A stretch of DNA of 64,000 bases from Roseivirga spongicola (GTDB taxonomy: Bacteria; Bacteroidota; Bacteroidia; Cytophagales; Cyclobacteriaceae), in assembly GCF_001592965.1 (NCBI RefSeq), contig NZ_LRPC01000001.1, positions 1,240,001 through 1,304,000 of the forward strand. The letters are read 5' to 3'. Below, one piece after another: positions 35,345 through 45,029 of this stretch. Each line of letters opens with the position of its first letter. Position 1 is the stretch's first letter. Under the pieces are notes generated by a model, which searched no databases, had not been told where the DNA came from, and saw only the letters and a list, made by a program, of their open reading frames with translations. A program made the position numbers and the translations under genes.

Positions 35345-38300
35345 CGTAACAATCCCAAGACCCCTGTTCTATTTTCTGATACTCCGTTAAAGGTTATACC
35401 CGAAAAGGTATAGGCATAATTGCCGTTGGGCGCAGGCCTTCCATTTATAGTTCCATCCCAGCCGTTTGTTAGTAGATCAGAAGTACTATAAATCAACTCG
35501 CCCCACTTATTAAAAATCTGAAAACTGATTTCTCTGAAACCGACAAATTTTGGCTTAAAGAAGTCATTTAGGCCATCATCATCAGGCCGGAAAGCATTGG
35601 GGATCATGAGCTTGTAGCCCTGCAGAATTTCTATATTCCTGATGGCTTCCGTAATACAGCCAGCTTCATCTTTTGTAGTTAGTCTTATGGAGTATTTATT
35701 TGGAGAAGCATAAGTGTGCTGCGGATTTCTCTCATTTGAGCTGAATTCATCTCCGAAATCCCATTCCCATTCTACGATATTGTCACCTGAGTTGTCGCTG
35801 AAGAAGATAGGGTCATTTATTGCTAGAGAATCATACTTTTCTAACGATTCAGAGGTAAAGGAGAAATCGGCTTTTCCGAACCTAGGTAGTTCAATATCTA
35901 TCTCCTCCAGTCTTTGGCATCCTCTTTCATCCGTGATAAGTAGTGATAGTCTACCATTGCTTTTTATCTCTACGGTTGAGGTGCTACTGCTTCCTCCGCT
36001 CCAATAGTATTCGTAATTGCCAAATCCTCCTTTAACCTTAGCTTCAATCTTTGCGCTAGCTGACTGCGCTTCACAATCTATAATTAATTCTGGAGTCAAT
36101 TCAATACTTAAGGGAGGTGGTTGTGTTATGGTGAAGACTTTTTGAAAGGAGCACTCAAAACTATCCGTTACTGTTACAACATATTGACCTGCAGTTATAT
36201 TTGTTAGGGTAGGTGAGGTCATCCCATTCGACCATTCGTATTCATATGGTTTTGTGCCTCCTGAAACAATTAAAGCAATTGATCCACTTTCTGGATTATC
36301 ACATGCATTGGCATTTTCAACAGTGGCATCGACAGTAAGAGGTAAGGGTTCAACAATATTGAAAGTTTGGTTTAAACTACATCCATTGGAATCGACTATG
36401 TCTACTTCATAGAGACCAGGGCTGAGTCCATTAATTGCTTCATTAACGTCACCATTATTCCAGTTAATGCTATAAGGAGCTGAGCCTCCTGTTATGTTAA
36501 GGGATATGGACGCATCATTTGCGCCAGTGCAACTTATTGGAGATAGGGTAGGGTTCAATTCGAAAATTGGGGCGCTGCCTAATTGAAAGTGTTTCTCGTG
36601 GGTGCAGCCGTGGTTGTCGGTTATGAGTACGTTATAATTGCCAGCTCCCACACCTATTAAGTTCTTGGAGGTTGAGCCATTACTCCATAAATAAGTATAA
36701 GGTTCGGTTCCTCCTGCAACTTCAATCTCTATTGAGCCTGTTCTGTCATCATAGCACTGAGTGTCATTAACATTGAAACTAACCACCTCTAGAGTCTCAG
36801 GTTCATTGATCGTGATTAACTCTTCATGAACACAACCTCTGTTGTCGGTAACCCGAAGAATATAGTCTCCTGCACTTAGATTGGTTAGGTTGCTGCTCGA
36901 AGCCCCGTTGCTCCATAGTATGTTATAAGGACCTTCTCCTCCAGATATGGTTGTATTAATAGTTCCGTCCATATCTCCTTGGCAGTCTAGCATTAGCTTC
37001 CCTGTTGAGGTTATGGTGATTGGCGAATCTGGTTCTGTGATGGTAAAATTCTCTTGATAGGTACAGCCATTTGCATCGGTGACAATTACATTGTGGTTTC
37101 CTGCAACAAGGTTGTTGATGCTCTGGCTTCTTTCACCAGTACTCCAAAGGTAGTTGTATGGTGCGGTGCCACCACTAGGAGTTACACTTGCCAGACCATC
37201 GTTACCATTAAAGCAAGTAAGCTTATTAGTGTATTCAATTTCAGCACCCAAGTTTTGTGAAGGTTCAGCTATTACCACGGTTACGGTGTTGTCGCACCCT
37301 TCATTGTCAGTAATTGTGCACTCATAGACTCCCGCAGAGAGTCCGCTAATGGTTCTGGTGGTTGCTCCGTTATTCCATAAGTAACTGAAGTTGCTAGATC
37401 CTCCAAATACATCAAGCGAAACCGCTCCAGACGACTGTCCCTTGCAGTCAATATCTGTTTTGTTTATTGAGACATCTAGTCCTCTATTGCCAGCTAGATC
37501 TATAGATTGGGTCAATGTGCAATTGTTGGCATCTCTAATGGTTACTGTATATTGAACACTACTTAGGTTGAATTGATCTTTGCTTGTACTTCCATTGCTC
37601 CAGACGTAAGTGTAAGGGGCTGTTCCTCCGGTGACATCCAGAAGTATGCTTCCGTTGGAGTCTCCAAAACAAGTAGGTTCATTTGGGGTTATGGAGGCCG
37701 AGAGGGGAGTGGATTCAGATAAATTGAATGATGCTGAAAAAGTACAATTGTTAGCGTCTGTTATAGTTACATCATAATCTCCAGGAGGAACATTCTTTAG
37801 GTCTTTTAACCTGCTGTTGTTACTCCATACATAACTATATGGCTCCGTGCCCCCAGTAACGTTGAGAATAACTTCTCCACTACTTCCTCCACTACAGGCA
37901 ACATCTGTTGTAGTTCCTATTGCCGATAATTGTTCAGTGGGTGCTGGTACTGTAATAGTTTCCACTGTTTGACAGCCGTTGGCATCCGTCACAGTCAAGA
38001 TATAATCCCCACCATCCAAGTTAGTCAAGTCTTTATTGGTGCTGCCATTTGACCATTGATAGGTGTATGGCGCCACGCCACCGGACACCTCTATTTGAAT
38101 TTCACCATCTCTATTGCCAAAGCAACTCACTCCACTAGCTGTGCCTTCAATAGTAAGTTCAGTTGGCTCTGTAATGGTGAAACCTGAATTTATGCTGCAT
38201 CCATTGGCATCACTTACCGTGACACTATAGGTGCCTGAAACAAGGTTTGCTAAATCTTCTGTTGATTCTCCATTGGCCCAATTGATTGTGTAAGGTCCAG

Positions 38301-40842
38301 TGCCTCCGCTTATGTTGAGATCAATTGCTCCATTACTTTCCCCAAAACATGAGTTATTTGTAATGTTGGGGGTAATAGTTAATGAATTTGGAGCCGAAAT
38401 AGTATACGTCTCAACTAGTGAACACCCATTTGCATCGGTGATAGTGACCTCGTAATCTCCTGATGTTAATTGATTTATGTCTCTGTTTGTACTTCCATTG
38501 CTCCAACTGTAATCATACGGGCCTCTTCCACCAGATACTTCTAAAGCGATCGAGCCAGTATTATCTCCATTGCAAGAGATATTTACTATGTTTTCAGTAA
38601 CAGCAATAGGGGCATTGGGTTGTTCAATTTGGATGGTTTGAGAAATTGTACAGCCATTGGCGTCTGTTACATCTACAGTATAGTTACCCGCGGTAATATT
38701 TGTTAGATCTTCGGTAGTGATTCCGTTATCCCATGCAAAGCTATAAGGAGTTGTCCCTCCCTTTATATTTATATCCACATATCCTGTTGCTTCTCCAAAG
38801 CAAAGAACATCAGTTTTGGTATAGTTCAGCTCCAGAATATCAGGTTCGGTGATTGTATAGCTTTTTGAAAAAGTACAGCCATTGGTGTCTGTTATTGTCA
38901 CCTCATAATTGCCTGGTGAAAGGTTTATTATGTTGTCCGTTGTTTCTCCAGAGGTCCATAAATACGTATAGCTTCCTGTGCCTCCTGTTGTATTAAGCTG
39001 TATTGATCCATCACTTTCTCCGTTACAGCTAACATTATTAACTGTTGCATTTCCATCAATAGCAGCGGGGTCTTCCAACTCAATACTTTCTACTATTTGG
39101 CACCCTTTAGAATCAGTGATTGTAACACTGTATGTTCCAGCAGAAAGATTTTCTATGGTTGCAGTTGTTTCGCCACTATCCCATAAAAAATTGTATGGGC
39201 CATCACCATTAACTGGGGCAATGCTTATGCTTCCGTCAGAATTTCCAGGGCATGAAGGGAGTGTCTTTGTAGGGCTGGCGGAGATAGCTACAGGGTCGGC
39301 TAATGTTACATTTGCGGTAATGGTGCAGCCGTTGGCATCAGTAACTATTACCTGATAATCACCAGATATAAGGTTAGAAATAGCTTGGGTAGTTTCATTG
39401 TTGCTCCATTGGTATGTGTATGGAGAAACTCCCCCGGAAACATTTATAGAAAGAGAGCCATCATTTCCGCCAAAACACGTTGGGCTGTTTTGTACAAATC
39501 CATCATTGTTGAGCCCATCATTGGGTTCTGTGATATTATATATGGCAGATATGTCACAACCTGCGGCATCCGTAATGGTTACTTCATAGCTGCCAGCAAC
39601 TAGATTGGTACGGTTTTGACTCGTTGGGCCATCTGTCCAGCTATACGAATAACCACCACTTCCCCCAGTTACGGATAGGTTAATTCTTCCAGAGTTTTCT
39701 CCTCTACAGTTAATGTTCGTGATAGTTTCTACGGCTACAATAGCACTAGGCTCTGTTATTGTATAGGTTTCTTGAATCGTACAACCGTTTTGGTCGGTGA
39801 CAGTGAGGGTGTAGGCTCCAGCACTTAGGTTGGAGATATCTTCTGTATTTTCTCCACTATCCCAACTATAAGATAGTATTCCTGTTCCTCCTTCTACGGT
39901 TACATCTATAGAGCCATCGGAAGAACCCAGGCAGCTTGCATTTACGATGGAAGAATTGGTAATAACTAATTGATCGGGGTTTTCTAGGGTAAAATCTTGA
40001 AATGTACTGCACCCGTTTTCATCTGTCACTCTTACTCTGTAGCGCCCAGCGGGTACATTGTTTAATTGGGGTGTGTTGGCAATTTCAGTTCCTGGGGAAT
40101 TTCTTAATGACCAAGAATAAGTATAGCCTATGGCTCCTACCGTACCACCGACAGCTTGAACAGAGATATTTCCAGTGCTATCACCATTACATAATGGGTC
40201 GTTTTCACTTAGTACATTGATAGATACAGGAGTAGGGGGTTCGGAGATAGTAAAGTTGATTTGTCCTGTACATCCAAAAAAATCGGTAATATCTAGAATA
40301 TAATTATCTGCAGCGAGGGTGGTTACTTCAAAGTTTTTTTGAGTAGAAACTCCTGAATTAGAATAATTAGTACCATTAATTTCCCAAGTGAAAGGAAATA
40401 CACCATTGGTCATGTTTACATCAATTCTCCCGGTTTTATCTCCCCAACAAGCAACATCTATTAGGTTATATGTATTTGTCAGACCAGGAGGGTCTGTGAT
40501 TCTCCAAGTTTTCGAATCAGTTTCACCATCTTTATCAGTTACAACGACAGTATAATCTCCTGGAGATAGGTTGTCTATTGATGATGCCCCATTTGGATCA
40601 TCAGTACTGGTGGTTAGTATAATGCCATTTTTATCTGTCCAAGTAAAAGTGTAAGGAGCATCACCATCGGTTATTCCAATAGAGATATTGCCTATACAGC
40701 TATTGATGACCTCATTAACAATGACTGGTTTTCCTTGACTATAAGAAAAGCGCGGAGACGTTAGGAAAAGTATTGTTAACAATACCATTTGGCGAAAGTG
40801 TTTCGCAAGGAGAGTTTTGCCTAACAATGGAGAATGCCTCAA
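35341..40842 (-). CDS. giant SprB-repeat adhesin with T9SS gliding-motility C-terminal domain
   Basis: The 1833-residue exported protein has a hydrophobic signal around residues 19-35 ending FSYSQ. The upstream TTG start keeps a basic n-region; ATG 40788 is the alternative. About 21 tandem SprB-type units of roughly 75 residues follow, each with C-x-G-x(3)-G, a G-G-x-x-P-Y core, W-S-N-G, and V-T-D-x-N-G-C near the end. A PKD domain comes next (WEWDFGD), and then the type B gliding/type IX C-terminal domain from IPNAFRPDDDGLNDFF to the end. It is exported by the type IX system and should be a mobile surface adhesin for gliding or attachment. Its dedicated partner is the SprF-like protein encoded next. 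Confidence 0.93.
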   Translation of the reverse strand: MRHSPLLGKTLLAKHFRQMVLLTILFLTSPRFSYSQGKPVIVNEVINSCIGNISIGITDGDAPYTFTWTDKNGIILTTSTDDPNGASSIDNLSPGDYTVVVTDKDGETDSKTWRITDPPGLTNTYNLIDVACWGDKTGRIDVNMTNGVFPFTWEINGTNYSNSGVSTQKNFEVTTLAADNYILDITDFFGCTGQINFTISEPPTPVSINVLSENDPLCNGDSTGNISVQAVGGTVGAIGYTYSWSLRNSPGTEIANTPQLNNVPAGRYRVRVTDENGCSTFQDFTLENPDQLVITNSSIVNASCLGSSDGSIDVTVEGGTGILSYSWDSGENTEDISNLSAGAYTLTVTDQNGCTIQETYTITEPSAIVAVETITNINCRGENSGRINLSVTGGSGGYSYSWTDGPTSQNRTNLVAGSYEVTITDAAGCDISAIYNITEPNDGLNNDGFVQNSPTCFGGNDGSLSINVSGGVSPYTYQWSNNETTQAISNLISGDYQVIVTDANGCTITANVTLADPVAISASPTKTLPSCPGNSDGSISIAPVNGDGPYNFLWDSGETTATIENLSAGTYSVTITDSKGCQIVESIELEDPAAIDGNATVNNVSCNGESDGSIQLNTTGGTGSYTYLWTSGETTDNIINLSPGNYEVTITDTNGCTFSKSYTITEPDILELNYTKTDVLCFGEATGYVDINIKGGTTPYSFAWDNGITTEDLTNITAGNYTVDVTDANGCTISQTIQIEQPNAPIAVTENIVNISCNGDNTGSIALEVSGGRGPYDYSWSNGSTNRDINQLTSGDYEVTITDANGCSLVETYTISAPNSLTITPNITNNSCFGESNGAIDLNISGGTGPYTINWANGESTEDLANLVSGTYSVTVSDANGCSINSGFTITEPTELTIEGTASGVSCFGNRDGEIQIEVSGGVAPYTYQWSNGSTNKDLTNLDGGDYILTVTDANGCQTVETITVPAPTEQLSAIGTTTDVACSGGSSGEVILNVTGGTEPYSYVWSNNSRLKDLKNVPPGDYDVTITDANNCTFSASFNLSESTPLSASITPNEPTCFGDSNGSILLDVTGGTAPYTYVWSNGSTSKDQFNLSSVQYTVTIRDANNCTLTQSIDLAGNRGLDVSINKTDIDCKGQSSGAVSLDVFGGSSNFSYLWNNGATTRTISGLSAGVYECTITDNEGCDNTVTVVIAEPSQNLGAEIEYTNKLTCFNGNDGLASVTPSGGTAPYNYLWSTGERSQSINNLVAGNHNVIVTDANGCTYQENFTITEPDSPITITSTGKLMLDCQGDMDGTINTTISGGEGPYNILWSNGASSSNLTNLSAGDYILRVTDNRGCVHEELITINEPETLEVVSFNVNDTQCYDDRTGSIEIEVAGGTEPYTYLWSNGSTSKNLIGVGAGNYNVLITDNHGCTHEKHFQLGSAPIFELNPTLSPISCTGANDASISLNITGGSAPYSINWNNGDVNEAINGLSPGLYEVDIVDSNGCSLNQTFNIVEPLPLTVDATVENANACDNPESGSIALIVSGGTKPYEYEWSNGMTSPTLTNITAGQYVVTVTDSFECSFQKVFTITQPPPLSIELTPELIIDCEAQSASAKIEAKVKGGFGNYEYYWSGGSSSTSTVEIKSNGRLSLLITDERGCQRLEEIDIELPRFGKADFSFTSESLEKYDSLAINDPIFFSDNSGDNIVEWEWDFGDEFSSNERNPQHTYASPNKYSIRLTTKDEAGCITEAIRNIEILQGYKLMIPNAFRPDDDGLNDFFKPKFVGFREISFQIFNKWGELIYSTSDLLTNGWDGTINGRPAPNGNYAYTFSGITFNGVSENRTGVLGLLR
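35880..40735 (-). repeat. about 21 tandem SprB repeats (protein level)
   Basis: The repeats are clear in protein and diverged in DNA, with 225-230 bases per unit. Units in the middle (residues about 350-1100) are the most uniform; the first three and the last are divergent. Conserved Cys pairs at the start and end of each unit suggest one disulfide per unit. Confidence 0.85.
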
Positions 40843-40978
40843 GAGTATTTATTGTAATTAATTTGAGGGTAAACATATTTATTTTATGTGTGAAAGAGAA
40901 TTGTGTTTATTTAAAAAGGTACTTTTTTCTTGTAGGTGGAGTGTGCAGACTGGTTTGATAAGTAAGGTTTGAAAGCAC

Positions 40979-41008
40979 AAAAAAAGCCCGCAGTAAACTG
41001 CGGACTTT
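40979..41008 (-). terminator. intrinsic terminator of ompA-like gene
   Basis: On the minus strand an 11-base-pair stem (40983-40993 with 40998-41008, one mismatch, loop of four) is followed by seven T. It lies 24 bases after the stop of the OmpA-family gene. Confidence 0.85.
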
Positions 41009-41031
41009 CAGTAGTCTAATCCAGATTTATA

Positions 41032-42318
41032 TTATTTATTCGAGATTACGAAGTCAATATCAACTCTTCTGTTTAAGGCTCTTTCACCTGATGTAGTATT
41101 GTCAGTTCTTGGAGCTCTTTCTCCATAACCTTCAGACATCAATCTATTGGCAGAAATACCTTGCTTAATGAAGTATTGCTTCACAGTGTTAGCTCTTTCT
41201 CTTGATAAGGCTAAGTTATACTCTGCAGATCCAGTGCTATCAGCATGACCATTAATATCTAATTTAATTTCTGGGTTAGCCTTCAACACTTTCACAATGT
41301 CATTCAATGGTTCGTAAGATCCTTCAGTCAAAGTAGACTTATCTAATTCGAAAAGAATGTTTTCAGCGGCTTCTAAAAGTTTCACTTTTACTGATCCTTC
41401 AGAGTCAGGAGACATGTTGTTGAACTGCTCCATAGTACATCCGTTCATTGTTCCGTAAGTTTCAGGACATGGGTCTTGTGAATCAATTACACCGTCACCG
41501 TCAGCATCTGGGCATCCACCTGTTTCAGGAGAACCAGCAGTCATAGGACAAGCATCATACTTATCTGGCACTTGGTCACCGTCAGCATCAGGACATCCGT
41601 CAATTGTACCAGGTACAGTAGGACAAGCATCATATAGGTTAGGAACACCGTCATTATCGTCATCGTCTAAAGGACATCCGTTGTTAGTAGAAGGTCCAGC
41701 AACGTCAGGACACTGATCTTTTCTGTCAATTACACCGTCACCATCTGAGTCTTTGTCTCTTTTAAGAGAGAATTTTACACCAACATTATATTGTATGTAG
41801 TTATAAGTATCGTCTATCGAGTTGTTGAATGCAGCTTGAGTAAGAATGTCGGTTTTATCATTTACTCTTAAATTGAAACCAGCTACAAATGGTACCATGG
41901 CGTGAGAACCTTCAAATTCTGAAAAGAAGAATTCTTGGTCTTGTAGGTGAGTTACACCAAATCCAGAAGATAAGAACGGAGCAAATACTGCATCTTCTTT
42001 CATTATGTATCCGTTATTGAACTTGTAGGTTAATCTTAGTACCGCGTCTTGTACTGTTCCTCTAAATTCATTTTCGTGCTTAAGTTTACCTCTTGAATAG
42101 GTTAAAGAAGTGTTTAAACTTGGGTTAATGTAATAATGAGCGCCCACTTTTACTCCAAAGTTTTCAACGTCACTGAAGTTGTACAGTCCGTCATTATATC
42201 TTAGTTCAAGTCCCATGTTGGTTGCACCAACTTCATACCTAACCCTATCCCAGCTGGTTTGACCCATGACTAGCGATGTGCAGGTTAGCAGTAATGTAAG
42301 TAGTATTATCTTTTTCAT
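41032..42318 (-). CDS. OmpA-family outer-membrane protein with thrombospondin type 3 linker
   Basis: ATG 42318 gives 428 residues with a signal peptide (cut after VMGQ) and an N-terminal eight-strand barrel of about 190 residues. Calcium-binding DxDxDG thrombospondin type 3 repeats follow (about five, such as DSDGDGVID and DADGDGVID, with CP pairs). The C-terminal OmpA domain has the peptidoglycan-binding motif in NGHADSTGSAEYNLALSRER. It anchors the outer membrane to the wall and is common in gliding Bacteroidota. The 5' region up to 42510 is A+T-rich and non-coding, about 190 bases long. Confidence 0.95.
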   Translation of the reverse strand: MKKIILLTLLLTCTSLVMGQTSWDRVRYEVGATNMGLELRYNDGLYNFSDVENFGVKVGAHYYINPSLNTSLTYSRGKLKHENEFRGTVQDAVLRLTYKFNNGYIMKEDAVFAPFLSSGFGVTHLQDQEFFFSEFEGSHAMVPFVAGFNLRVNDKTDILTQAAFNNSIDDTYNYIQYNVGVKFSLKRDKDSDGDGVIDRKDQCPDVAGPSTNNGCPLDDDDNDGVPNLYDACPTVPGTIDGCPDADGDQVPDKYDACPMTAGSPETGGCPDADGDGVIDSQDPCPETYGTMNGCTMEQFNNMSPDSEGSVKVKLLEAAENILFELDKSTLTEGSYEPLNDIVKVLKANPEIKLDINGHADSTGSAEYNLALSRERANTVKQYFIKQGISANRLMSEGYGERAPRTDNTTSGERALNRRVDIDFVISNK

Positions 42319-42510
42319 GATTTTCAAATTTTGGTTTTTGCCTTCTTAAGTGCCCAAGACCTTGCCACTTGTGAAAATTGGCTAAAAATCAATTATTTGA
42401 TTATAAAAATCATATTTTCAATAAAAAAAATAATAAAATAGAATATCGCAATTCTTCATATCGAGAATGAAATCGTCAGATTGAAAATGAGAACCAAGCA
42501 ATAAAGAATG

Positions 42511-42543
42511 AAAAACCCCGTTATCGAGACTTCGATAGCGGGG
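42511..42543 (-). terminator. intrinsic terminator of amt
   Basis: A 12-base-pair stem (42516-42527 with 42532-42543, one G-U pair, loop of four) is followed on the minus strand by five T. It lies 36 bases after the ammonium transporter stop. Confidence 0.88.
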
Positions 42544-42578
42544 TCTACAAATAGTTAGTAGTATAGTTGTTATTTCTG

Positions 42579-43919
42579 CTAGTTAGAAGCTTTTATCATT
42601 TCAGATATCTGTTCTGGAGTAGTGCTTTTTGATAAACTCTCTGCATGTTGAGTGATGTCCAAACCGTACTCTTCCGCTTTATCATTTACTCTCATTGGTA
42701 TTATCATATTGGTTAGTTTAAAGAATAGATATGATAGACCAAAAGTAAAGCCCCCCACCAAGAAAACGGCTGCCAAGTGTTTTAAGAATGTGCTGGTATC
42801 TCCATAGATAAGACCAACCTCTTGGGCAAATACTCCTGTAAGAATCATTCCTACTATTCCACCCACTCCGTGGCACGGAAAAACATCTAAGGTGTCATCT
42901 ATGCCTGTTTTGTTTTTATAGTAAACTACAATATTAGATACAATGGCTGCGGCTACACCTATAAACACACTTTGACCTATAGTTACAAAGCCCGCGGCTG
43001 GAGTTATGGCCACTAGCCCGACTACAGCACCAATAGATGCACCCATTCCTGATATTTTTCGCCCCATAAATGCATCATAGAGCACCCAAGCTAGCATGGC
43101 TGCGGCAGAGGCTACGGTTGTTGTGGCAAAAGCCATTGCCGCGGCACCATTAGCTCCTAGAGCGGAGCCTGCATTAAAACCAAACCAGCCGAACCAAAGA
43201 AGCCCAGTGCCGAGTAAAACAAATGGTACGTTATATGGCTTGTGAGCTGTACCGTGTGTTTTTCGCTTACCCAAAATTATAGCTGCTGCAATAGCTGCAA
43301 ATCCGGCCGACATGTGAACTACCGTTCCTCCTGCAAAGTCTAATACTCCCCACTTTCTAAGGAATCCTTCGGGGTGCCATGTCATGTGAGCCAAAGGGCT
43401 ATAGATAAATATGCTGAAAAGTATGATAAAGAATAAGAAGCTAGAGAACCTTACTCGCTCTGCAAAGCTACCAGTAATTAAGGCTGGAGTAATAATAGCA
43501 AACTTCATCTGAAAGAGTGCAAATAGAACAAATGGAATGGTGGGAGCCAATTCCGCTTGCGTAGCCGCACCAACTCCTTTGAAAAAGGTAAAAGTTCGCG
43601 GATCACCTACAAAGCCTCCAATAGAGTCTCCAAAAGCTAGACTAAACCCAAAACAGACCCATACTAAGGTAATAACCCCCATACAGATGAAGCTTTGAAG
43701 CATGGTAGAAATCACATTTTTTCTGCTAACCATACCGCCATAGAAAAAAGAGAGGCCAGGAGTCATCAAGAGTACCAAGCCTGTAGCTGCTAACATCCAA
43801 GCGGTGTCTGCTCCGCTAATGTTAGGGTCATTTAAGCCATTTAAAGAGCTAGTGTCTAATAGAGAGACTAGTGCAACTATTATTAGCAGGGTAAAACCTG
43901 GAATCCATTTTTTACTCAT
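42579..43919 (-). CDS. amt: ammonium transporter
   Basis: This Amt/Mep/Rh protein of 446 residues has about 11-12 membrane segments. The N-terminal MLAATGLVLLMTPGLSFFYGG segment (here preceded by DTAW), the central DFAGGTVVHMSAGFAAI signature with one twin-channel His, and PCHGVGGIVGMILTGVFA near the C-terminus carry the family motifs. A hydrophobic leader may be removed as a signal peptide. It conducts ammonium across the inner membrane. The usual glnK/glnB partner is not adjacent. It is monocistronic by its terminator. Confidence 0.95.
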   Translation of the reverse strand: MSKKWIPGFTLLIIVALVSLLDTSSLNGLNDPNISGADTAWMLAATGLVLLMTPGLSFFYGGMVSRKNVISTMLQSFICMGVITLVWVCFGFSLAFGDSIGGFVGDPRTFTFFKGVGAATQAELAPTIPFVLFALFQMKFAIITPALITGSFAERVRFSSFLFFIILFSIFIYSPLAHMTWHPEGFLRKWGVLDFAGGTVVHMSAGFAAIAAAIILGKRKTHGTAHKPYNVPFVLLGTGLLWFGWFGFNAGSALGANGAAAMAFATTTVASAAAMLAWVLYDAFMGRKISGMGASIGAVVGLVAITPAAGFVTIGQSVFIGVAAAIVSNIVVYYKNKTGIDDTLDVFPCHGVGGIVGMILTGVFAQEVGLIYGDTSTFLKHLAAVFLVGGFTFGLSYLFFKLTNMIIPMRVNDKAEEYGLDITQHAESLSKSTTPEQISEMIKASN

Positions 43920-44055
43920 TTCTTGTTAGTTTGATTTATGGGAATGAAAAAATAGTGTTTCTGTCTTATAAACATGAAATATAAATCAAACTGGGTGTGA
44001 AATGACCCTTATCAGAACTATTTTGAAGTAAAACGATTGAAAAATGGTGTAAAAC

Positions 44056-44139
44056 AAAACGTCATTCTGAACAAGTGGGAGATTGGTGTGTCCAATTACC
44101 CCGTGTTGCAAAAAGCAACCTTGCTAGAATGACGTTGTA
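44056..44139. repeat. REP/MITE-like palindromic element
   Basis: Terminal inverted arms AACGTCATTCT (44059-44069) and AGAATGACGTT (44126-44136) are perfect over 11 bases and enclose an inner hairpin GTTGC-AAAAA-GCAAC (44105-44119). The outer motif resembles the abundant GTCATTCTGA-type intergenic repeats known from many bacteria, including Bacteroidota. It lies between the amt upstream region and the 3' end of the lipoprotein gene. Only one copy is in the window. Confidence 0.6.
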
Positions 44140-44157
44140 AAGAGTTTAAGGCTAAAC

Positions 44158-44922
44158 CTATTTCAGTCTAGCCTGTATGGCCTCAATTTTTGGCTGGGCT
44201 TCTGCCTTACCTAAATCCAAGGCCTTTTGATAAGCAGTCAAGGCTTGTTGATAACTGGTCTTCTTTTTTGCTGGAGCTAACTTAGTTCTTTGTGCAGCCA
44301 AGGCGTAAGCCTCGCCCTGTGTGTAGTAAGCATCGGCCTCACTTAACTTAAAGTTTACTCTTAAGTCAGTTATCTGCTGATTCAGCATTTCAAGCTCTAG
44401 TAGTTTGGCAGCAATTTCTGCGTCTTGACTGCTGATTGTTTCAGACTGCAATTTATTGATTACAACTAGTTTTTGATTATTGTCCTCAACAGATTTTAGC
44501 TGTGTCTCCATAGAAGCAATTTCAGCTTTTCTGCTCTCAAGGTCAGACTTAAGTGTCTTTATGGTTTGAGCATAAGCGCTTTGGGCTGTTCTAGATTCCT
44601 TAACTGTTTTTTCTAGCTTACTAATCTGTAAGCCGGTTTGTTCAACATAAGCCTTCAAATCTGTCATCTGCGCTAAAAAGTCAGCGTGTTGATCTGAGCT
44701 TTCCAAGGTAACCTTCATCATTTGTCTACTTAAGTTGATAGAGTCCATCAGACTCATAGCACTCATAAGGGTAACCGAGGCTTTTTGAGTGCTCTCCAAT
44801 TCAGCAGAAACGCTGTCTAGCTTGGTTATTAAGGTCGCATTTTCAGCTTCCAACATTTGCTTCTCTTGGCTGCAGCCCATTAGTATGATGGCTACGAAAG
44901 AGATAATTAGGTAATTCTTCAT
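44158..44922 (-). CDS. coiled-coil lipoprotein with C-terminal TPR-like helices
   Basis: ATG 44922 gives 254 residues; longer in-frame starts add a sequence unlike a signal. The lipobox is ILMGCS. Almost the whole body (about 25-195) is a Leu/Ala/Gln/Glu-rich coiled coil of heptad type, like periplasmic spacers. The last 60 residues form a TPR-like pair (AYYTQGEAYALAAQ, then YQQALTAYQKALDLG). Function unknown; a structural or scaffold role at the membrane is inferred only from its shape. Genes on both sides are unrelated. Confidence 0.75.
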   Translation of the reverse strand: MKNYLIISFVAIILMGCSQEKQMLEAENATLITKLDSVSAELESTQKASVTLMSAMSLMDSINLSRQMMKVTLESSDQHADFLAQMTDLKAYVEQTGLQISKLEKTVKESRTAQSAYAQTIKTLKSDLESRKAEIASMETQLKSVEDNNQKLVVINKLQSETISSQDAEIAAKLLELEMLNQQITDLRVNFKLSEADAYYTQGEAYALAAQRTKLAPAKKKTSYQQALTAYQKALDLGKAEAQPKIEAIQARLK

Positions 44923-45029
44923 GTTTAATTCAAAATTCAGGCATTTGACGCTTGAGTTTCGAAAGGTCACATGTTTAAAGAGAAATATTTTTTGAGTTTA
45001 GAATACTGAAAGATTCAACTTTACAGCTA

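Noticed and set aside
38978-39355. 125-codon plus-strand ORF inside the SprB-repeat gene
   Set aside because: It is the antisense shadow of the repeat-coding frame; no start signal or domain, and the minus frame is continuous with clear SprB repeats.
35880-40735. Regular 225-base repeats that could be taken for a CRISPR or tandem DNA array
   Set aside because: Unit length is far too long for CRISPR, units are diverged in DNA and encode SprB repeats in one open frame.
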